From Vulcanimicrobiota bacterium (GTDB lineage: Bacteria; Vulcanimicrobiota; Vulcanimicrobiia; Vulcanimicrobiales; Vulcanimicrobiaceae), in assembly GCA_013036315.1 (NCBI GenBank), contig JAAXMC010000113.1:534-40522 (forward strand): a stretch of DNA of 39,989 nt, given 5' to 3'. Each line of letters opens with the position of its first letter. Positions within the stretch are counted from its first letter, which is position 1. Below the pieces are notes generated by a model. The model was not told the DNA's origin. It saw nothing but the letters and a program-made list of their open reading frames with translations, and ran no database searches. Positions 18,593 through 26,595 of the stretch are shown here, one piece after another. The position numbers and the translations under genes were made by a program.

Positions 18593-19599
18593 GCGCCGCC
18601 CGCTAGGACGTCGAGCGTCGCTTGCGTCGTCCGGTCCCAGGAAAATTGCATAGCTTGCAGCGGGCCGAGCCGTGAGAGTTCTTGCCGGAGCTTTTCCGAC
18701 GATGCTATCGTATTTAATGCGAGCTCCCAGGCTTCGGTGCTGCCGGGTTCGTCGACATAATGGGCAGCGTCGCCGCAGACCTCCGGCAGCGATGCGGCGC
18801 GCGAGACGACCGCCGGAGTCCCGCACGACAGCGCCTCCAACGGCGGCAGTCCGAAACCTTCATAGAGACTTGGGAAGGCGAAACACAACGCGCCCCGATA
18901 CAGATCGCGAAATCGATCCGGAGTGACGTCGCGCAACGCAACGACGTCGCTAGGAACTTCATCGGCGCTGACGATCGCCAGCGCAATCCCGCGGGCGGCG
19001 AGCGAACGGCGCCAGGCGGCGATCAGCGTTTGCACGTTCTTGCGTCCTTCGAGCGTTCCGACGTACAAAATATAGCGCCGCCCGCGCAATTCATCCGGAA
19101 GCGCCTGCGGTTTTCCGGGGGAGAAGACCGCGCCGGCCGCCAGTGGCACGACGACCATGCGCTGCGGCTCGACGCGCAAATATTTTTCTATCTCTCCTTT
19201 TGTAAAGTGCGAATCCGCGATGATGCGATCCGCTGTCGCAGCGGACACTTCGAAGGGTTCTTGCTGCGATCGCCGTTTTTGCGCACCTGCGGCCGGAAAC
19301 GCAAATGGGACCGCGTCGTGCATCGTCACGACATTGCGCGCGGCTCCGCGAAAAAACGTTCCGTTCCACGGATGCCACACGACGCCGGCGTCCACAGGAA
19401 TGCGCGCCGACACGGAAAACGCGTCGGAACCTAACTGATCGGCGAGCGCGCGCTTTCGCAGGGTAGGAAGGAGCTGCCGGACGAGCAAAGTCAGCTCGCA
19501 GCGGTCATCTTTTAGCATGCGCGACAAGACGGCTCGCAGATAGACGGCGATGCCGCGCCGATCGGTAAGCAGATTGTGAGCATCTACGGCGACATGCAC
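18589..19599 (-). CDS. Glycosyltransferase family 4 (GT-B) protein
   Basis: 336 residues with a two-domain GT-B fold. The N-terminal part (MHVAVDAHNLLTDRRGIAVYLRAV) carries the GIAVYL start typical of mannosyl/WbaZ-like enzymes, VVTMHDAVPFAFP lies in the middle, and the C-terminal donor domain has YILYVGTLEGRKNVQTLI, the nucleotide-sugar segment FPSLYEGFGLPPLEALSCGTP and SRAASLPEVCGDAA. The start is GTG at 19597-19599. It overlaps the following GT2 gene by 4 nt (ATGA). A paralogous enzyme starts divergently 56 bp away, so both may share one regulatory region. Confidence 0.9.
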   Translation of the reverse strand: MHVAVDAHNLLTDRRGIAVYLRAVLSRMLKDDRCELTLLVRQLLPTLRKRALADQLGSDAFSVSARIPVDAGVVWHPWNGTFFRGAARNVVTMHDAVPFAFPAAGAQKRRSQQEPFEVSAATADRIIADSHFTKGEIEKYLRVEPQRMVVVPLAAGAVFSPGKPQALPDELRGRRYILYVGTLEGRKNVQTLIAAWRRSLAARGIALAIVSADEVPSDVVALRDVTPDRFRDLYRGALCFAFPSLYEGFGLPPLEALSCGTPAVVSRAASLPEVCGDAAHYVDEPGSTEAWELALNTIASSEKLRQELSRLGPLQAMQFSWDRTTQATLDVLAGGA

Positions 19600-19655
19600 G
19601 CACCTGGAGTATGCTGAATGGCCGCCCTCGCCCTGTGCCGCAAACGGATCGCTCG

Positions 19656-20699
19656 ATGCTGAGGGTTGGGCTGGATGCGTGGAATCTACCCGGAGACCAT
19701 CGGGGAATCGGCCGCTACTTGCGCGCCGTACTCCGCGAATGGAACAACTCGTTCTCGCAGCGTATCACGATCACACTGATCGTTCCCGAGTGGCATACAT
19801 GGACCGTCGCGAGGCGCTACCGCGCCGAAGTTGAGGGCGTTGGCTATGCCGTGCGTTCGCGGCACTACTGCCGCCGTTGCAACTTCGATGTGCTGTGGTT
19901 CCCTTTCAACGGACCCAGTTGGGATAGTTTTGACGTACCGGCGGTGGCGACGCTGCACGATGCCGTGGCGTTCGTGCGTCCCGAATACACGGAGGCCGAT
20001 CGCGCGCCGTTCCGGGCGGCAGCGCGACGATGCGAGCACATCATTACCGATTCCGACTTTTCAAAATCCGAGTTGGTGCGAGAGCTGCACCTCCCGGCGG
20101 CGCGCGTAAGCGTCATTCGGCTCGGAATCGGCGAGCCGCTTTCGAGCGAACCGGTCGAAATCGACACGGCCGCATTTGGGCGTTTCGCATTCTTCGTCGG
20201 CGCGAACGATCCGCATAAAGGCCTCGACACGCTGATCGAAGCGCTGACGAAGGTGCAGCACGACGGAATATCCATGCCGCTGGTCGTCGCAGGTTCCACG
20301 ACGGCGCAATCGCAGCGTACACTTCAGAATGGGCCATGCCGAGTGCACGCGCTCGGACACGTCGACGACTCGACGCTTGCCGCGCTGTACCGCGCGTGTA
20401 CGGTCTTTGTCTATCCTTCCCGTTACGAGGGTTTCGGTTTGCCGGTTTTGGAAGCGATGAGCTATGGAGCGCCCGTCATTGCATCGTCGGCAGGCGGGAT
20501 TCCCGAGGCCGCCGGCGACGCCGCGATGTACGTGCCGCCGGGCGACGCGGACGCGCTGGAGCAGGCACTCCGCCGCGTCGCGGGCGACCCCGAACTGCGC
20601 GCGCGAATGCGAGAACGCGGATACCGGCGAGCGCGCGAAATGTCTTGGCGAACGACGGCCGAACGCACGCTAGGGATTTTGGAGAGCGCGGCGCGATGA
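19656..20699 (+). CDS. Glycosyltransferase family 4 (GT-B) protein, divergent paralogue
   Basis: 347 residues, parallel in build to the divergent neighbour: MLRVGLDAWNLPGDHRGIGRYLRAV at the N-terminus, VPAVATLHDAVAFVRPEY, HIITDSDFSKSEL, FAFFVGANDPHKGLDTLIEAL, and the donor site YPSRYEGFGLPVLEAMSYGAP then SSAGGIPEAAGDAA. The EGFGLP glutamates are intact. The start is ATG 19656; an earlier ATG at 19611 has GGAG only 1 nt away and adds nothing conserved. The stop overlaps the Nudix gene start (ATGA). It probably decorates surface polysaccharide or lipid, with acceptor and donor unknown. Confidence 0.9.
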   Translation: MLRVGLDAWNLPGDHRGIGRYLRAVLREWNNSFSQRITITLIVPEWHTWTVARRYRAEVEGVGYAVRSRHYCRRCNFDVLWFPFNGPSWDSFDVPAVATLHDAVAFVRPEYTEADRAPFRAAARRCEHIITDSDFSKSELVRELHLPAARVSVIRLGIGEPLSSEPVEIDTAAFGRFAFFVGANDPHKGLDTLIEALTKVQHDGISMPLVVAGSTTAQSQRTLQNGPCRVHALGHVDDSTLAALYRACTVFVYPSRYEGFGLPVLEAMSYGAPVIASSAGGIPEAAGDAAMYVPPGDADALEQALRRVAGDPELRARMRERGYRRAREMSWRTTAERTLGILESAAR

Positions 20700-21151
20700 G
20701 CTCTATCCATCTGGCAACCGCGCTCGTGCGCCGCGGCGACGAAATCTTGCTCGTCGCCTCGAGCTATCCCAATCATATCCAGCCTTTGTGGAATCTGCCG
20801 GGCGGGCGCCAACTCCAAAACGAGCTGCTCTCCGAAGCCGCCGTGCGCGAGCTCTACGAAGAAACCGGGCTGCGCGGAACGGTGCGCGGACTCGCTTACG
20901 TCAGCGAATCGTACGACGGCGCAGCACACTTCACGAATTTCACATTCGCGGTCGACGCGACCGGCGATCCCGTAACGTCTAGGGCCCAAGACGATCACGT
21001 CGCGGCGGTGGAATTCGTCCCGATCGCAGCTTTGAAAGGCCGCATCGCCGTGGCGGTCGTGCGCGATCCGCTGATCGCATTCCTCGCGGGCAGCTCGCGC
21101 GGTTACGCGGGGTACGCCGAGGCCGGCATCTCCATCGTTTTTCCCGACTGA
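20696..21151 (+). CDS. Nudix hydrolase
   Basis: 151 residues with a perfect Nudix box: G-x5-E-x7-REL-x-EE-x-GL, realised from GGRQLQNELL through REL and EETGL. Such enzymes hydrolyse nucleoside diphosphates linked to another group. The box is preceded by a strand (LWNLPGGRQ) as usual. The ATG overlaps the glycosyltransferase stop (ATGA), so it is coupled to it; hydrolysing a sugar nucleotide or its by-product would fit but is inferred. The 3' end overlaps the opposing GNAT gene by 49 nt. Confidence 0.9.
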   Translation: MSSIHLATALVRRGDEILLVASSYPNHIQPLWNLPGGRQLQNELLSEAAVRELYEETGLRGTVRGLAYVSESYDGAAHFTNFTFAVDATGDPVTSRAQDDHVAAVEFVPIAALKGRIAVAVVRDPLIAFLAGSSRGYAGYAEAGISIVFPD

Positions 21152-21684
21152 ACCCAACTGCTGCGCTCGAGCCGGTGAATCAAAACGTTCACCGGACGCC
21201 CGCTCACGGTGGCGCCATGCGGAAGAACGCCGTCCGAACGAAAATTCAAGCGCTCGAGCAAACGGCGCGAAGCCAGGTTGTCCGGCACGCAGAAAGCTTG
21301 CACGCACGCGAGGCCGGCCGCTTCGAACGCTTCCCCCAGGAGCGCGCGAACGGCTTCGGTAGCAATGCCGCGCCCGCGATGCTCGCGCAGAATGCTGTAG
21401 CCGATTTCGCCGGCGTTTGCTTCCCGGTCGGCTATCCGCAACGACACCCAACCGAGCGCATCGCGCGATCGGGCGCGCTTCACCATCCATTCGAACCTGC
21501 CCATCCCTCCGGGCACGAGCTGCCGCGGACGCGAGCCCACGAGCTCGGCAAACGCATTGCGGCCGAGGTTGGGAAGGTCCTGATATGCGCGCAGATCGGG
21601 CTGCTGGAGCATCTCCCACAGTTGACCGGCATTCTCGGAGCTCACCGGAACCAATCGCAGCCGGACCGTTCGAATCACACGCAT
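21103..21684 (-). CDS. GNAT acetyltransferase, RimJ/RimL type
   Basis: This 193-residue acetyl-CoA-dependent N-acyltransferase has the ordered GNAT blocks: RTVRLRLVPVSSENAGQLWEML (start strand and helix), DALGWVSLRIADREANAGEIGYSIL (central strands), the pantetheine-phosphate loop REHRGRGIATEAVRALL with R-x-x-G-R-G-I/A, then ACVQAFCVPDNLASRRLLERLNF with the NxxSxRxLE signature. It resembles ribosomal-protein or small-molecule acetyltransferases of the RimJ/L group. The last 16 codons overlap the Nudix gene's 3' end on the other strand. The ATG start at 21684 is not backed by a strong Shine-Dalgarno. Confidence 0.88.
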   Translation of the reverse strand: MRVIRTVRLRLVPVSSENAGQLWEMLQQPDLRAYQDLPNLGRNAFAELVGSRPRQLVPGGMGRFEWMVKRARSRDALGWVSLRIADREANAGEIGYSILREHRGRGIATEAVRALLGEAFEAAGLACVQAFCVPDNLASRRLLERLNFRSDGVLPHGATVSGRPVNVLIHRLERSSWVQSGKTMEMPASAYPA

Positions 21685-21765
21685 CTATCCGAACGATTTT
21701 ACGAGTTTGCGTGCCCGGCCTGTTGAGGAAACGCTCGCTCGTCGTGATGGACGGACGGAGGCGCT

Positions 21766-22095
21766 ATGGACCTATTTTCTGCCTACGCTGCAACCACGCC
21801 GGCCGAAGTCACTTTCGACGGACGGGTCAGCAGCATGCCCCGGTACTTTTTTGGAACGCGCACCGGATGCGAGCACGAGACTTTCGGGGTCCAGACGGCG
21901 GCGGGGCCCGTGCAAATAGTGGACAACGTCGACATCGCGCCGCGGGTGGCGGTGCAACCCGGAGATCGCGTCGAGGTGCGCGGTGAAATGGTCCACGATC
22001 CGGGGCGAGCTCCGGTCGTTCACTGGACGCATCACGATCCGCAGGGGCGGCATACCGGCGGCTTCATTCAGCTCCGTGGGCGCGTGTACGCATAG
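21766..22095 (+). CDS. DUF3465 family protein
   Basis: A 109-residue small OB-like beta protein. The stretch QPGDRVEVRGEMVHDPG followed by PVVHWTHHDPQGRHTGGFI matches the DUF3465 pattern GD-hydrophobic-E-V-x-G-E...VIHWTHHDP...GGWI; function is unknown. There is a strong GGAGG 4 nt before the ATG. No signal peptide is visible. The 3' end overlaps the opposing deacetylase gene by 32 nt. Family recognition comes from memory of the motif and is fairly specific. Confidence 0.75.
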   Translation: MDLFSAYAATTPAEVTFDGRVSSMPRYFFGTRTGCEHETFGVQTAAGPVQIVDNVDIAPRVAVQPGDRVEVRGEMVHDPGRAPVVHWTHHDPQGRHTGGFIQLRGRVYA

Positions 22096-22843
22096 GCTTG
22101 CGATCTGAAATGAGCTCGGGAATCGTTACGAAGCGGTAGCCGCGCTTCTTCAATTCCTCGACGATTATCCGGGTCGCGGCGATATCCGCGTGCCGGTCGC
22201 AGACGTGCGCATTGAGGTGCGCTTGCCCGCACAACTGCCCGCGATTTCCGTCGTGTAGGACGATGATCGAACCGTCGCCGGCGGCTCTCAGCACGCGCTG
22301 CGCGATTTGCGCGGCGGAGGGATACTCCCAGTCGCGGGCCAGGGGCGCCGACCACATCACCACCGTGTAGCCCAAACGCTGCGCCGCGCGCATGACGATC
22401 CAGTCGCGCGATCCGAACGGCGGGCGAAGCAAACGCGTGTGAACCCGCGCCGCCGCGTAGATAGCCGCGTCCGTGCGCTGGATCGACTGCGCGACCTGGG
22501 AGGGAGGATAGACGATCAGGTGACTGTGATCCCAACTGTGATTGCCGATCGCGTCGCCGTCCTTCACTTCGCGGCGCACGAGCTCCGGATACGCCTGCAC
22601 CGCCCTCCCGACGACAAAAAACGTCGCATGCACGTGCTCGCGTTCCAGCACGTCCAGGATCAGGGCGGTGTACGGCGGGTTTGGGCCGTCGTCGTAGGTT
22701 AGCGCGATCACGCGTTCGTTGGCGGGGCCGTGCGTCAGCGTCCGCCCGAAGAGCTGGTTGGACGGCTGCTCGAACAGCTCGTAAGCAACGAATCCGGCCG
22801 CCGCGAGCGCCGCGGCGATGAGGCACAGACGCAGCGCTATCAA
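22064..22843 (-). CDS. Polysaccharide deacetylase (NodB homology domain), membrane-anchored
   Basis: 259 residues; an N-terminal hydrophobic anchor (LCLIAAALAAAGFVAYEL) puts the NodB domain outside the inner membrane. The catalytic motifs are complete: TYDDGP (Asp51 base and Asp52 metal ligand), NHSWDHSH with metal His102 and His106, RPPFGSRD, the WSAP strand and IIVLHDG with the catalytic His. Such enzymes remove N-acetyl groups from peptidoglycan, chitin-like or exopolysaccharide chains by a metal-dependent reaction. The start is TTG, overlapping the upstream stop (TTGA). It belongs to a three-gene unit with the RNase HI-like protein and the hypothetical. Confidence 0.9.
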   Translation of the reverse strand: MIALRLCLIAAALAAAGFVAYELFEQPSNQLFGRTLTHGPANERVIALTYDDGPNPPYTALILDVLEREHVHATFFVVGRAVQAYPELVRREVKDGDAIGNHSWDHSHLIVYPPSQVAQSIQRTDAAIYAAARVHTRLLRPPFGSRDWIVMRAAQRLGYTVVMWSAPLARDWEYPSAAQIAQRVLRAAGDGSIIVLHDGNRGQLCGQAHLNAHVCDRHADIAATRIIVEELKKRGYRFVTIPELISDRKPMRTRAHGAE

Positions 22844-23490
22844 TGCGCGTTGCGGACGAGTCGCTGTGCCTGCAAGATTTTTTGCCGGAACGAGGGCGGT
22901 CCGAACGCACGGAACGCGCGCACGATTTTTTCGAAGCGCGGATCGGCCAAGGCAGTGCTCTGCAGCTTCAGCAGATCCGGCGTGGGACTATTGGGGCTCA
23001 AATGAATCGCGTACTGCCGGCCGGCGGTGACCGCCCACCAGTGTGGATCGGTGAAGGTGATCGTGCGCGAACCTTGCCGCCGGTTGGCGATTTCGTGCAC
23101 GTAGAGCGTGTAGTGGACGTCGGTATTGCCGCGCGGCGGGCGGTTGGTCAGCAGCCATACGCCGTCCGCAACGACGTCTTCAAAGAAAAACGTCATGTCG
23201 TACCGTCGAGCGGGCGGCATGGTTATACTGACGACCTTGCCCGAATAGCCCGTGATCTTGTACTGCGCGGTCGAGAGGCCGTTGTTGTTGCGGATCAGGT
23301 ACTGTTCTTGGTAGATGGGCGGCTTGTCATAGGCGATGGTGAGCCGCAATTCCAGCACGGTCGGGGCCTGGAGCACCCTCGAGACTTCCGGTTTATTCTG
23401 AAAATCGGGCCACTTGATGAAAATCGTCCCGGCCACGAGAAAGACGATTGCGAAAATGAAAAGCGCGGTAGGCAGCCAGGGGCGCCGCAT
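22840..23490 (-). CDS. Membrane-anchored hypothetical protein, 216 aa
   Basis: The N-terminal helix (PTALFIFAIVFLVAGTIFI) anchors a soluble part of beta-strand-like segments (VLELRLTIAYDKPP, QYKITGYSGKVVSITMP, MTFFFEDVVADGVWLL, TLYVHEIANRRQGSRTITFTDP). A Pro/Ser patch and a helical end (FRQKILQAQRLVRNAH) follow. No known domain is recognised. It starts 9 nt after the upstream RNase HI-like gene and its stop overlaps the deacetylase start, so the three are coupled. A role beside the deacetylase in the envelope is plausible. Confidence 0.75.
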   Translation of the reverse strand: MRRPWLPTALFIFAIVFLVAGTIFIKWPDFQNKPEVSRVLQAPTVLELRLTIAYDKPPIYQEQYLIRNNNGLSTAQYKITGYSGKVVSITMPPARRYDMTFFFEDVVADGVWLLTNRPPRGNTDVHYTLYVHEIANRRQGSRTITFTDPHWWAVTAGRQYAIHLSPNSPTPDLLKLQSTALADPRFEKIVRAFRAFGPPSFRQKILQAQRLVRNAH

Positions 23491-23499
23491 GGTGCGAGG

Positions 23500-23943
23500 T
23501 TACGGACCGGGCTGCGAGGCCTCCTGGTCGAGAACGCGATTGACGACGGCGTCGGCCAGAGCGTTTTCTTTACGGCGGACGTGCTGAATGTCGACATGCG
23601 TAAATTTTCGCAGCAGGCTCTTCACGCGTTGGTGCAAGGGCTGCAAGTCAGGGTGCTTCACGCGGTACTCCCCTGAGATCTGCTTTACGACCAGCTCGCT
23701 GTCCATGCGCACTGCCAGGCTCGCGACACCGTGTTCCAGCGCCGCCTCCAATCCGAGCCGCAGCGCCGTCCACTCCGCGACATTATTCGTCGCAACGCCC
23801 AGAAAATGCCCGACTTCGTGCAAAATACGGCCGTCGGGCGCGACGAGCACGGCACCGGAAGCAGCCGGGCCCGGATTTCCGCGCGACCCGCCGTCGGCAA
23901 AGAGCGTCGCTTGAATCGCCGCCTGGCTAAAGAGAGGCTGCAT
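23500..23943 (-). CDS. Ribonuclease HI-like protein
   Basis: 147 residues with an RNase H fold. Catalytic positions are visible: Asp in ATLFADGGSRGNPG, Glu in NVAEWTALRLGLE, Asp in LAVRMDSELVVKQ, and the last Asp/Asn in NALADAVVNRVLD. It lacks the extra basic handle of Escherichia coli RnhA and so resembles the small RNase HI type often found as a second copy (YpdQ/Rv2228c-like). It would cut RNA in RNA-DNA hybrids. The start has no strong Shine-Dalgarno. The 121 nt up to TnpB hold the element's right end (see that entry). Confidence 0.9.
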   Translation of the reverse strand: MQPLFSQAAIQATLFADGGSRGNPGPAASGAVLVAPDGRILHEVGHFLGVATNNVAEWTALRLGLEAALEHGVASLAVRMDSELVVKQISGEYRVKHPDLQPLHQRVKSLLRKFTHVDIQHVRRKENALADAVVNRVLDQEASQPGP

Positions 23944-23989
23944 CGCTGTGCTGGTTCAATCGAGCGGACGGGTTAACATGCAGCCGAAC

Positions 23990-24064
23990 GCGGCCGGTAA
24001 ACCGGCGATCTCCTGACCGTTCCGATTTGCTCCCGCAAACCTTCCTGCTTCCGTGCGATCGGTT
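23990..24064 (-). other. Presumed right end and candidate omega-RNA region of the TnpB element
   Basis: Downstream of the tnpB stop the minus strand continues with short hairpins: TTTGC/GCAAA (24026-24039) and the near-perfect palindrome GCCGGT-AA-ACCGGC (23993-24006). In IS200/IS605 and IS607 elements the guide RNA (omega-RNA) is processed from the tnpB 3' end and right end, and its guide is the flanking DNA. The location and structure fit that model; the exact boundary is not determined. Confidence 0.4.
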
Positions 24065-25255
24065 TCACCCGGCCTTGACAGTCGAGCCAGAGCCATTCGC
24101 TCCACAGGCTGACACCGCGGAACTCGCGGCGTGAAAGAGATTTTGTGCGGCATTCTCATCCCGATCATGCTCGCTCTTGCATGCTGCGCAGGTCCACCGG
24201 CGGACACCAAACCGAAGATCCTTGTATCTGCTCGAGCACGACGAACAAATTCTCGAGGACGGAAACCAACGATCGGCCACGACGACTGCTCCTCCCTGCA
24301 TCTTGGCCTTGTAGAGTAACTGGCGCCTAAATTCTCCCCACCCCAAGTCGCTAATCGCTAAGGAGAGATGGCGATTTCTGAGCAAGCCCGCGACATTGAT
24401 ATCCTCTATACCAACGACGCGAAAACTCCGCACGAGCCGCGTTGTCAATTGATGCAAGGCGTCGGTGCGAATATCACCAATGCGGGCGTGCAATCGAGCA
24501 AGCTTGGTTTTCGCCTTGCGACGATTGCATGAGCCCTTGACTTTCCTTGAAAGCGACCTATTGAGGCGGCGAAGCCTACCTATTAGCCGACGAAGCGGCT
24601 TGGGCGCAAGTATCTTGGTGCAATTTTGGCCATCCGCCACGGTAGCAAAGGTCGTAATACCTAGGTCGCAACCGGCGATCGCGGTATCCGTACGGCACGG
24701 AACAATGTGGGCCACTTCGACCGCTACAGCGGCGTACCAACGATCGGCTTGCCGGGAAACCGTTATGGATAGGATCCGTCCGTCGAATCGGACGGCCTCG
24801 CGCATCCGAATCCACCCTACGCGCGGAAGCCTGATCCGGCGGCCCTCCGTTGGAACACCATTTGGGCGACTTCGTTCCGGACCACTGTCCGCGCGAAAGG
24901 AATCGCGCAGGCCTTTTCGCTTTAGCTTAGGTTTGCGGACACTTCGCCAGGGGAGTTTGCCGTCCTGAGCCATACGAATATCGGCAAAGTAATTGGAATA
25001 CGCTCGACCTAGGTTCTTAATCGCTTGCTGGGGAGCATTTTTCGTAACCTCTCGCATCCAAGGGTACTCCACATCCTTGATCGAGTTCAATCTCCGACGC
25101 AACGCAATTTCGGATCGAGGTTCGCCGGTTGCAAACGCGCTTTCCCATTCCACTAACGCCCAGTTATACGCAAATCGCGCCACACCGCAGGCGCGGCAAA
25201 AATACTGTTCTTGTCCGCGCGTTGGTTGAAGGCGGATTCGATGAGTTAGTACCAT
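24065..25255 (-). mobile_element. tnpB: TnpB (RNA-guided nuclease) of an IS200/IS605- or IS607-type element, no TnpA
   Basis: 396 residues, full length. The N-terminal helical region includes FCRACGVARFAYNWAL and MREVTKNAPQQAIKNLGRAYSNYFA. The RuvC-like nuclease carries AGCDLGITTFATVADG (Asp197), VGIEDINVAGLL (Glu284) and the C-terminal DRDENAAQN (Asp364/366). The zinc ribbon has Cys337, Cys340, Cys356 and Cys359. All catalytic positions are present, so a programmable single-guide nuclease could be active. No tnpA lies in the window. The region is less GC-rich than its surroundings, consistent with acquisition. Residues about 125-133 (GPERSRPNG) look like an inserted short-repeat peptide, because relatives run straight into the IRLPRVGWIRMRE strand. 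Start ATG at 25253-25255. Confidence 0.88.
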
Positions 25256-25280
25256 CCTGGTAACACTTTAATCGCTCTTT

Positions 25281-25298
25281 GTGCCATCTGTATGGCAC
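25281..25298. repeat. 7-bp perfect hairpin between TnpB and the TonB-C-like gene
   Basis: GTGCCAT (25281-25287) pairs with ATGGCAC (25292-25298) around CTGT. It lies 26 nt upstream of the tnpB ATG and 14 nt past the stop of the neighbouring gene. It could be the subterminal left-end hairpin of the IS or a terminator of the neighbour; no T-tract follows on either strand, which favours the IS reading slightly. Confidence 0.4.
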
Positions 25299-25312
25299 CG
25301 TGAGGCGCCGGC

Positions 25313-25969
25313 TTATCGATCGAAAGTGAAAATAAACACTTGCGTCGCCGTGACCGGCCGGCAGTCTCGCACCGCCGGTAAGTATGCGGAATCGGCGGCC
25401 ATTCCGCGCTCCAGCCCGTCGACTTGTTTCCATGCGCTGGAGCGCACCACGCGCGTGGCAATGGCGCTTCCGCTCGTATTTACCGTCACCGCAACCGGAA
25501 CATCGACGTTCGCATGGGGAAGCGGAATCATTGGGAACGCGGGTATTGCCCGCAGGACTCTGAGCACGGGATGGTTGCAAGGATCGGCGATGGCAGCGCT
25601 GCCTCCCCGAAGGCTCATTGTCAGCGTGCCCGGCACTGTCGCGCAATCGGAAGCCGCCGGGGTAAAGGTCGAGTTTAGCACCGCGTCACGCGTCACGCCG
25701 TCAAGAACGGGGTTGCCCATTGATTCGACAATTCGCACGCTTACCGGGCTGCCACGCTCATTCACGGATATCGAGACAATCGCGTAAGAGCGCTTGCTGC
25801 CACCCTGGTAGGCATTTTTCGGAAAGCGCATCGCCGCCAGTGACTTAACGAGCGCCGGGTGGCTGCAAGGCCCGTATGACCTGACGGACGTATCTGCTGG
25901 ATACGCCGGGGAAGCGGCTGAAGCGAATGCAAGCGCGACAACCGCGACCGGGGATCGAAGTAGACGCAA
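25313..25969 (-). CDS. Secreted protein with two tandem TonB-C-like repeats
   Basis: 218 residues. Residues 1-25 are a signal peptide (VALAFASAASPAYPA). Two repeats follow, about 34-125 and 130-218. Each opens with PCxHP and has a second Cys in a DC pair (Cys35/109; Cys131/203), which would allow one disulfide per repeat. The strand pattern YAIVSISVNERGSPVSVRIVES resembles the C-terminal domain of TonB. No membrane helix or Pro-rich linker is present, so it is not a canonical TonB. The start is TTG with GAGG upstream. It could be a soluble periplasmic partner in receptor energisation; function is unknown. Confidence 0.7.
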   Translation of the reverse strand: MRLLRSPVAVVALAFASAASPAYPADTSVRSYGPCSHPALVKSLAAMRFPKNAYQGGSKRSYAIVSISVNERGSPVSVRIVESMGNPVLDGVTRDAVLNSTFTPAASDCATVPGTLTMSLRGGSAAIADPCNHPVLRVLRAIPAFPMIPLPHANVDVPVAVTVNTSGSAIATRVVRSSAWKQVDGLERGMAADSAYLPAVRDCRPVTATQVFIFTFDR

Positions 25970-26005
25970 CTTTTTTACCTCGCCCGCCTACGAGGCTCTG
26001 GAATT

Positions 26006-26080
26006 TCGGGCTGAGGAGATTCGAACTCCTGATCTCCTGACCCCCAGTCAGGCGCGATAACCAAGCTTCGCTACAGCCCG
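26006..26080 (-). tRNA. tRNA-Pro (anticodon GGG)
   Basis: The minus strand folds as a full cloverleaf. The acceptor stem is CGGGCTG/CAGCCCG with discriminator A. The D-arm region contains AGCGAAGCTTGGTTATCGC. The anticodon stem CCTGA/TCAGG carries the 7-nt loop CTGGGGG, so positions 34-36 read GGG (proline, codons CCC/CCU). The T-loop is TTCGAAT in GGAGTTCGAATCTCC. The 3' CCA is not encoded and must be added. It lies 88 bp downstream of the HU gene, on the same strand. Confidence 0.95.
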
Positions 26081-26168
26081 ATGGCCGGAAAAGCAAACGG
26101 ACGAGCACCTTCGCGGCCGCGCGAAGAGTGCCCGCCCGCGAATTCCGCGGAACCCAGCGGGAAGATGC

Positions 26169-26486
26169 TTAGCGCCTACGCTTCTTGGTGGTCTTCTTGG
26201 AGCCACCGCGGACACCGCCCACCGCTTCCTTCAGTGCCTTACCGGCGACGAAGGCGGGTACTTTGCGCGCGGGGATCTTAATCTTGGCGCCCGTCTTGGG
26301 GTTGCGCCCTTCGCGCGCCTTGCGGGCGCGAACTTTGAATCGTCCGAACGGCGTGAGAGCGACTTCATCACCCTTTTTCAGCGCCGACATGATCTCGTCG
26401 AGAATCAAGTCGACAATTTCCGTCGCTTGGCGTTTCGAGAGTTCGGATTCGCTGGCAACGGAATCTACGATTTCGGCTTTCGTCAA
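26169..26486 (-). CDS. hup: HU family DNA-binding protein
   Basis: 105-residue nucleoid protein. The helical body (KAEIVDSVASESELSKRQATEIVDLI) is followed by the DNA-embracing beta arm FGRFKVRARKAREGRNPKTGAKIKIPARKVPAFVAGKALKEAV, which carries the HU/IHF signature (GRNPxTG). A short lysine/arginine tail (GGSKKTTKKRRR) of about 12 residues extends past the usual end, a feature seen in several HUs that bind DNA or RNA more widely. The start is TTG with AAGGAG 8 nt upstream; the only ATGs are internal. The tRNA-Pro gene follows. The 109 nt upstream (26,487-26,595) separate it from aroQ and hold a possible TATAAG near the middle. Confidence 0.93.
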   Translation of the reverse strand: MTKAEIVDSVASESELSKRQATEIVDLILDEIMSALKKGDEVALTPFGRFKVRARKAREGRNPKTGAKIKIPARKVPAFVAGKALKEAVGGVRGGSKKTTKKRRR

Positions 26487-26595
26487 CTGAAAATCTCCTT
26501 AGGCGGCACTAGTACGAATATGGGCCCGGCCGCCTGGGTCTTATACGCAGGTACTCTGCCGCTTCCTCCCCGGCATTCAACGAAAAACTCATATT

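Noticed and set aside
18593-18826. N-terminal extension of the GT2 glycosyltransferase
   Set aside because: It overlaps the GT4 gene, is Arg/Ala-rich and is not part of the fold; the ATGA overlap gives a natural start.
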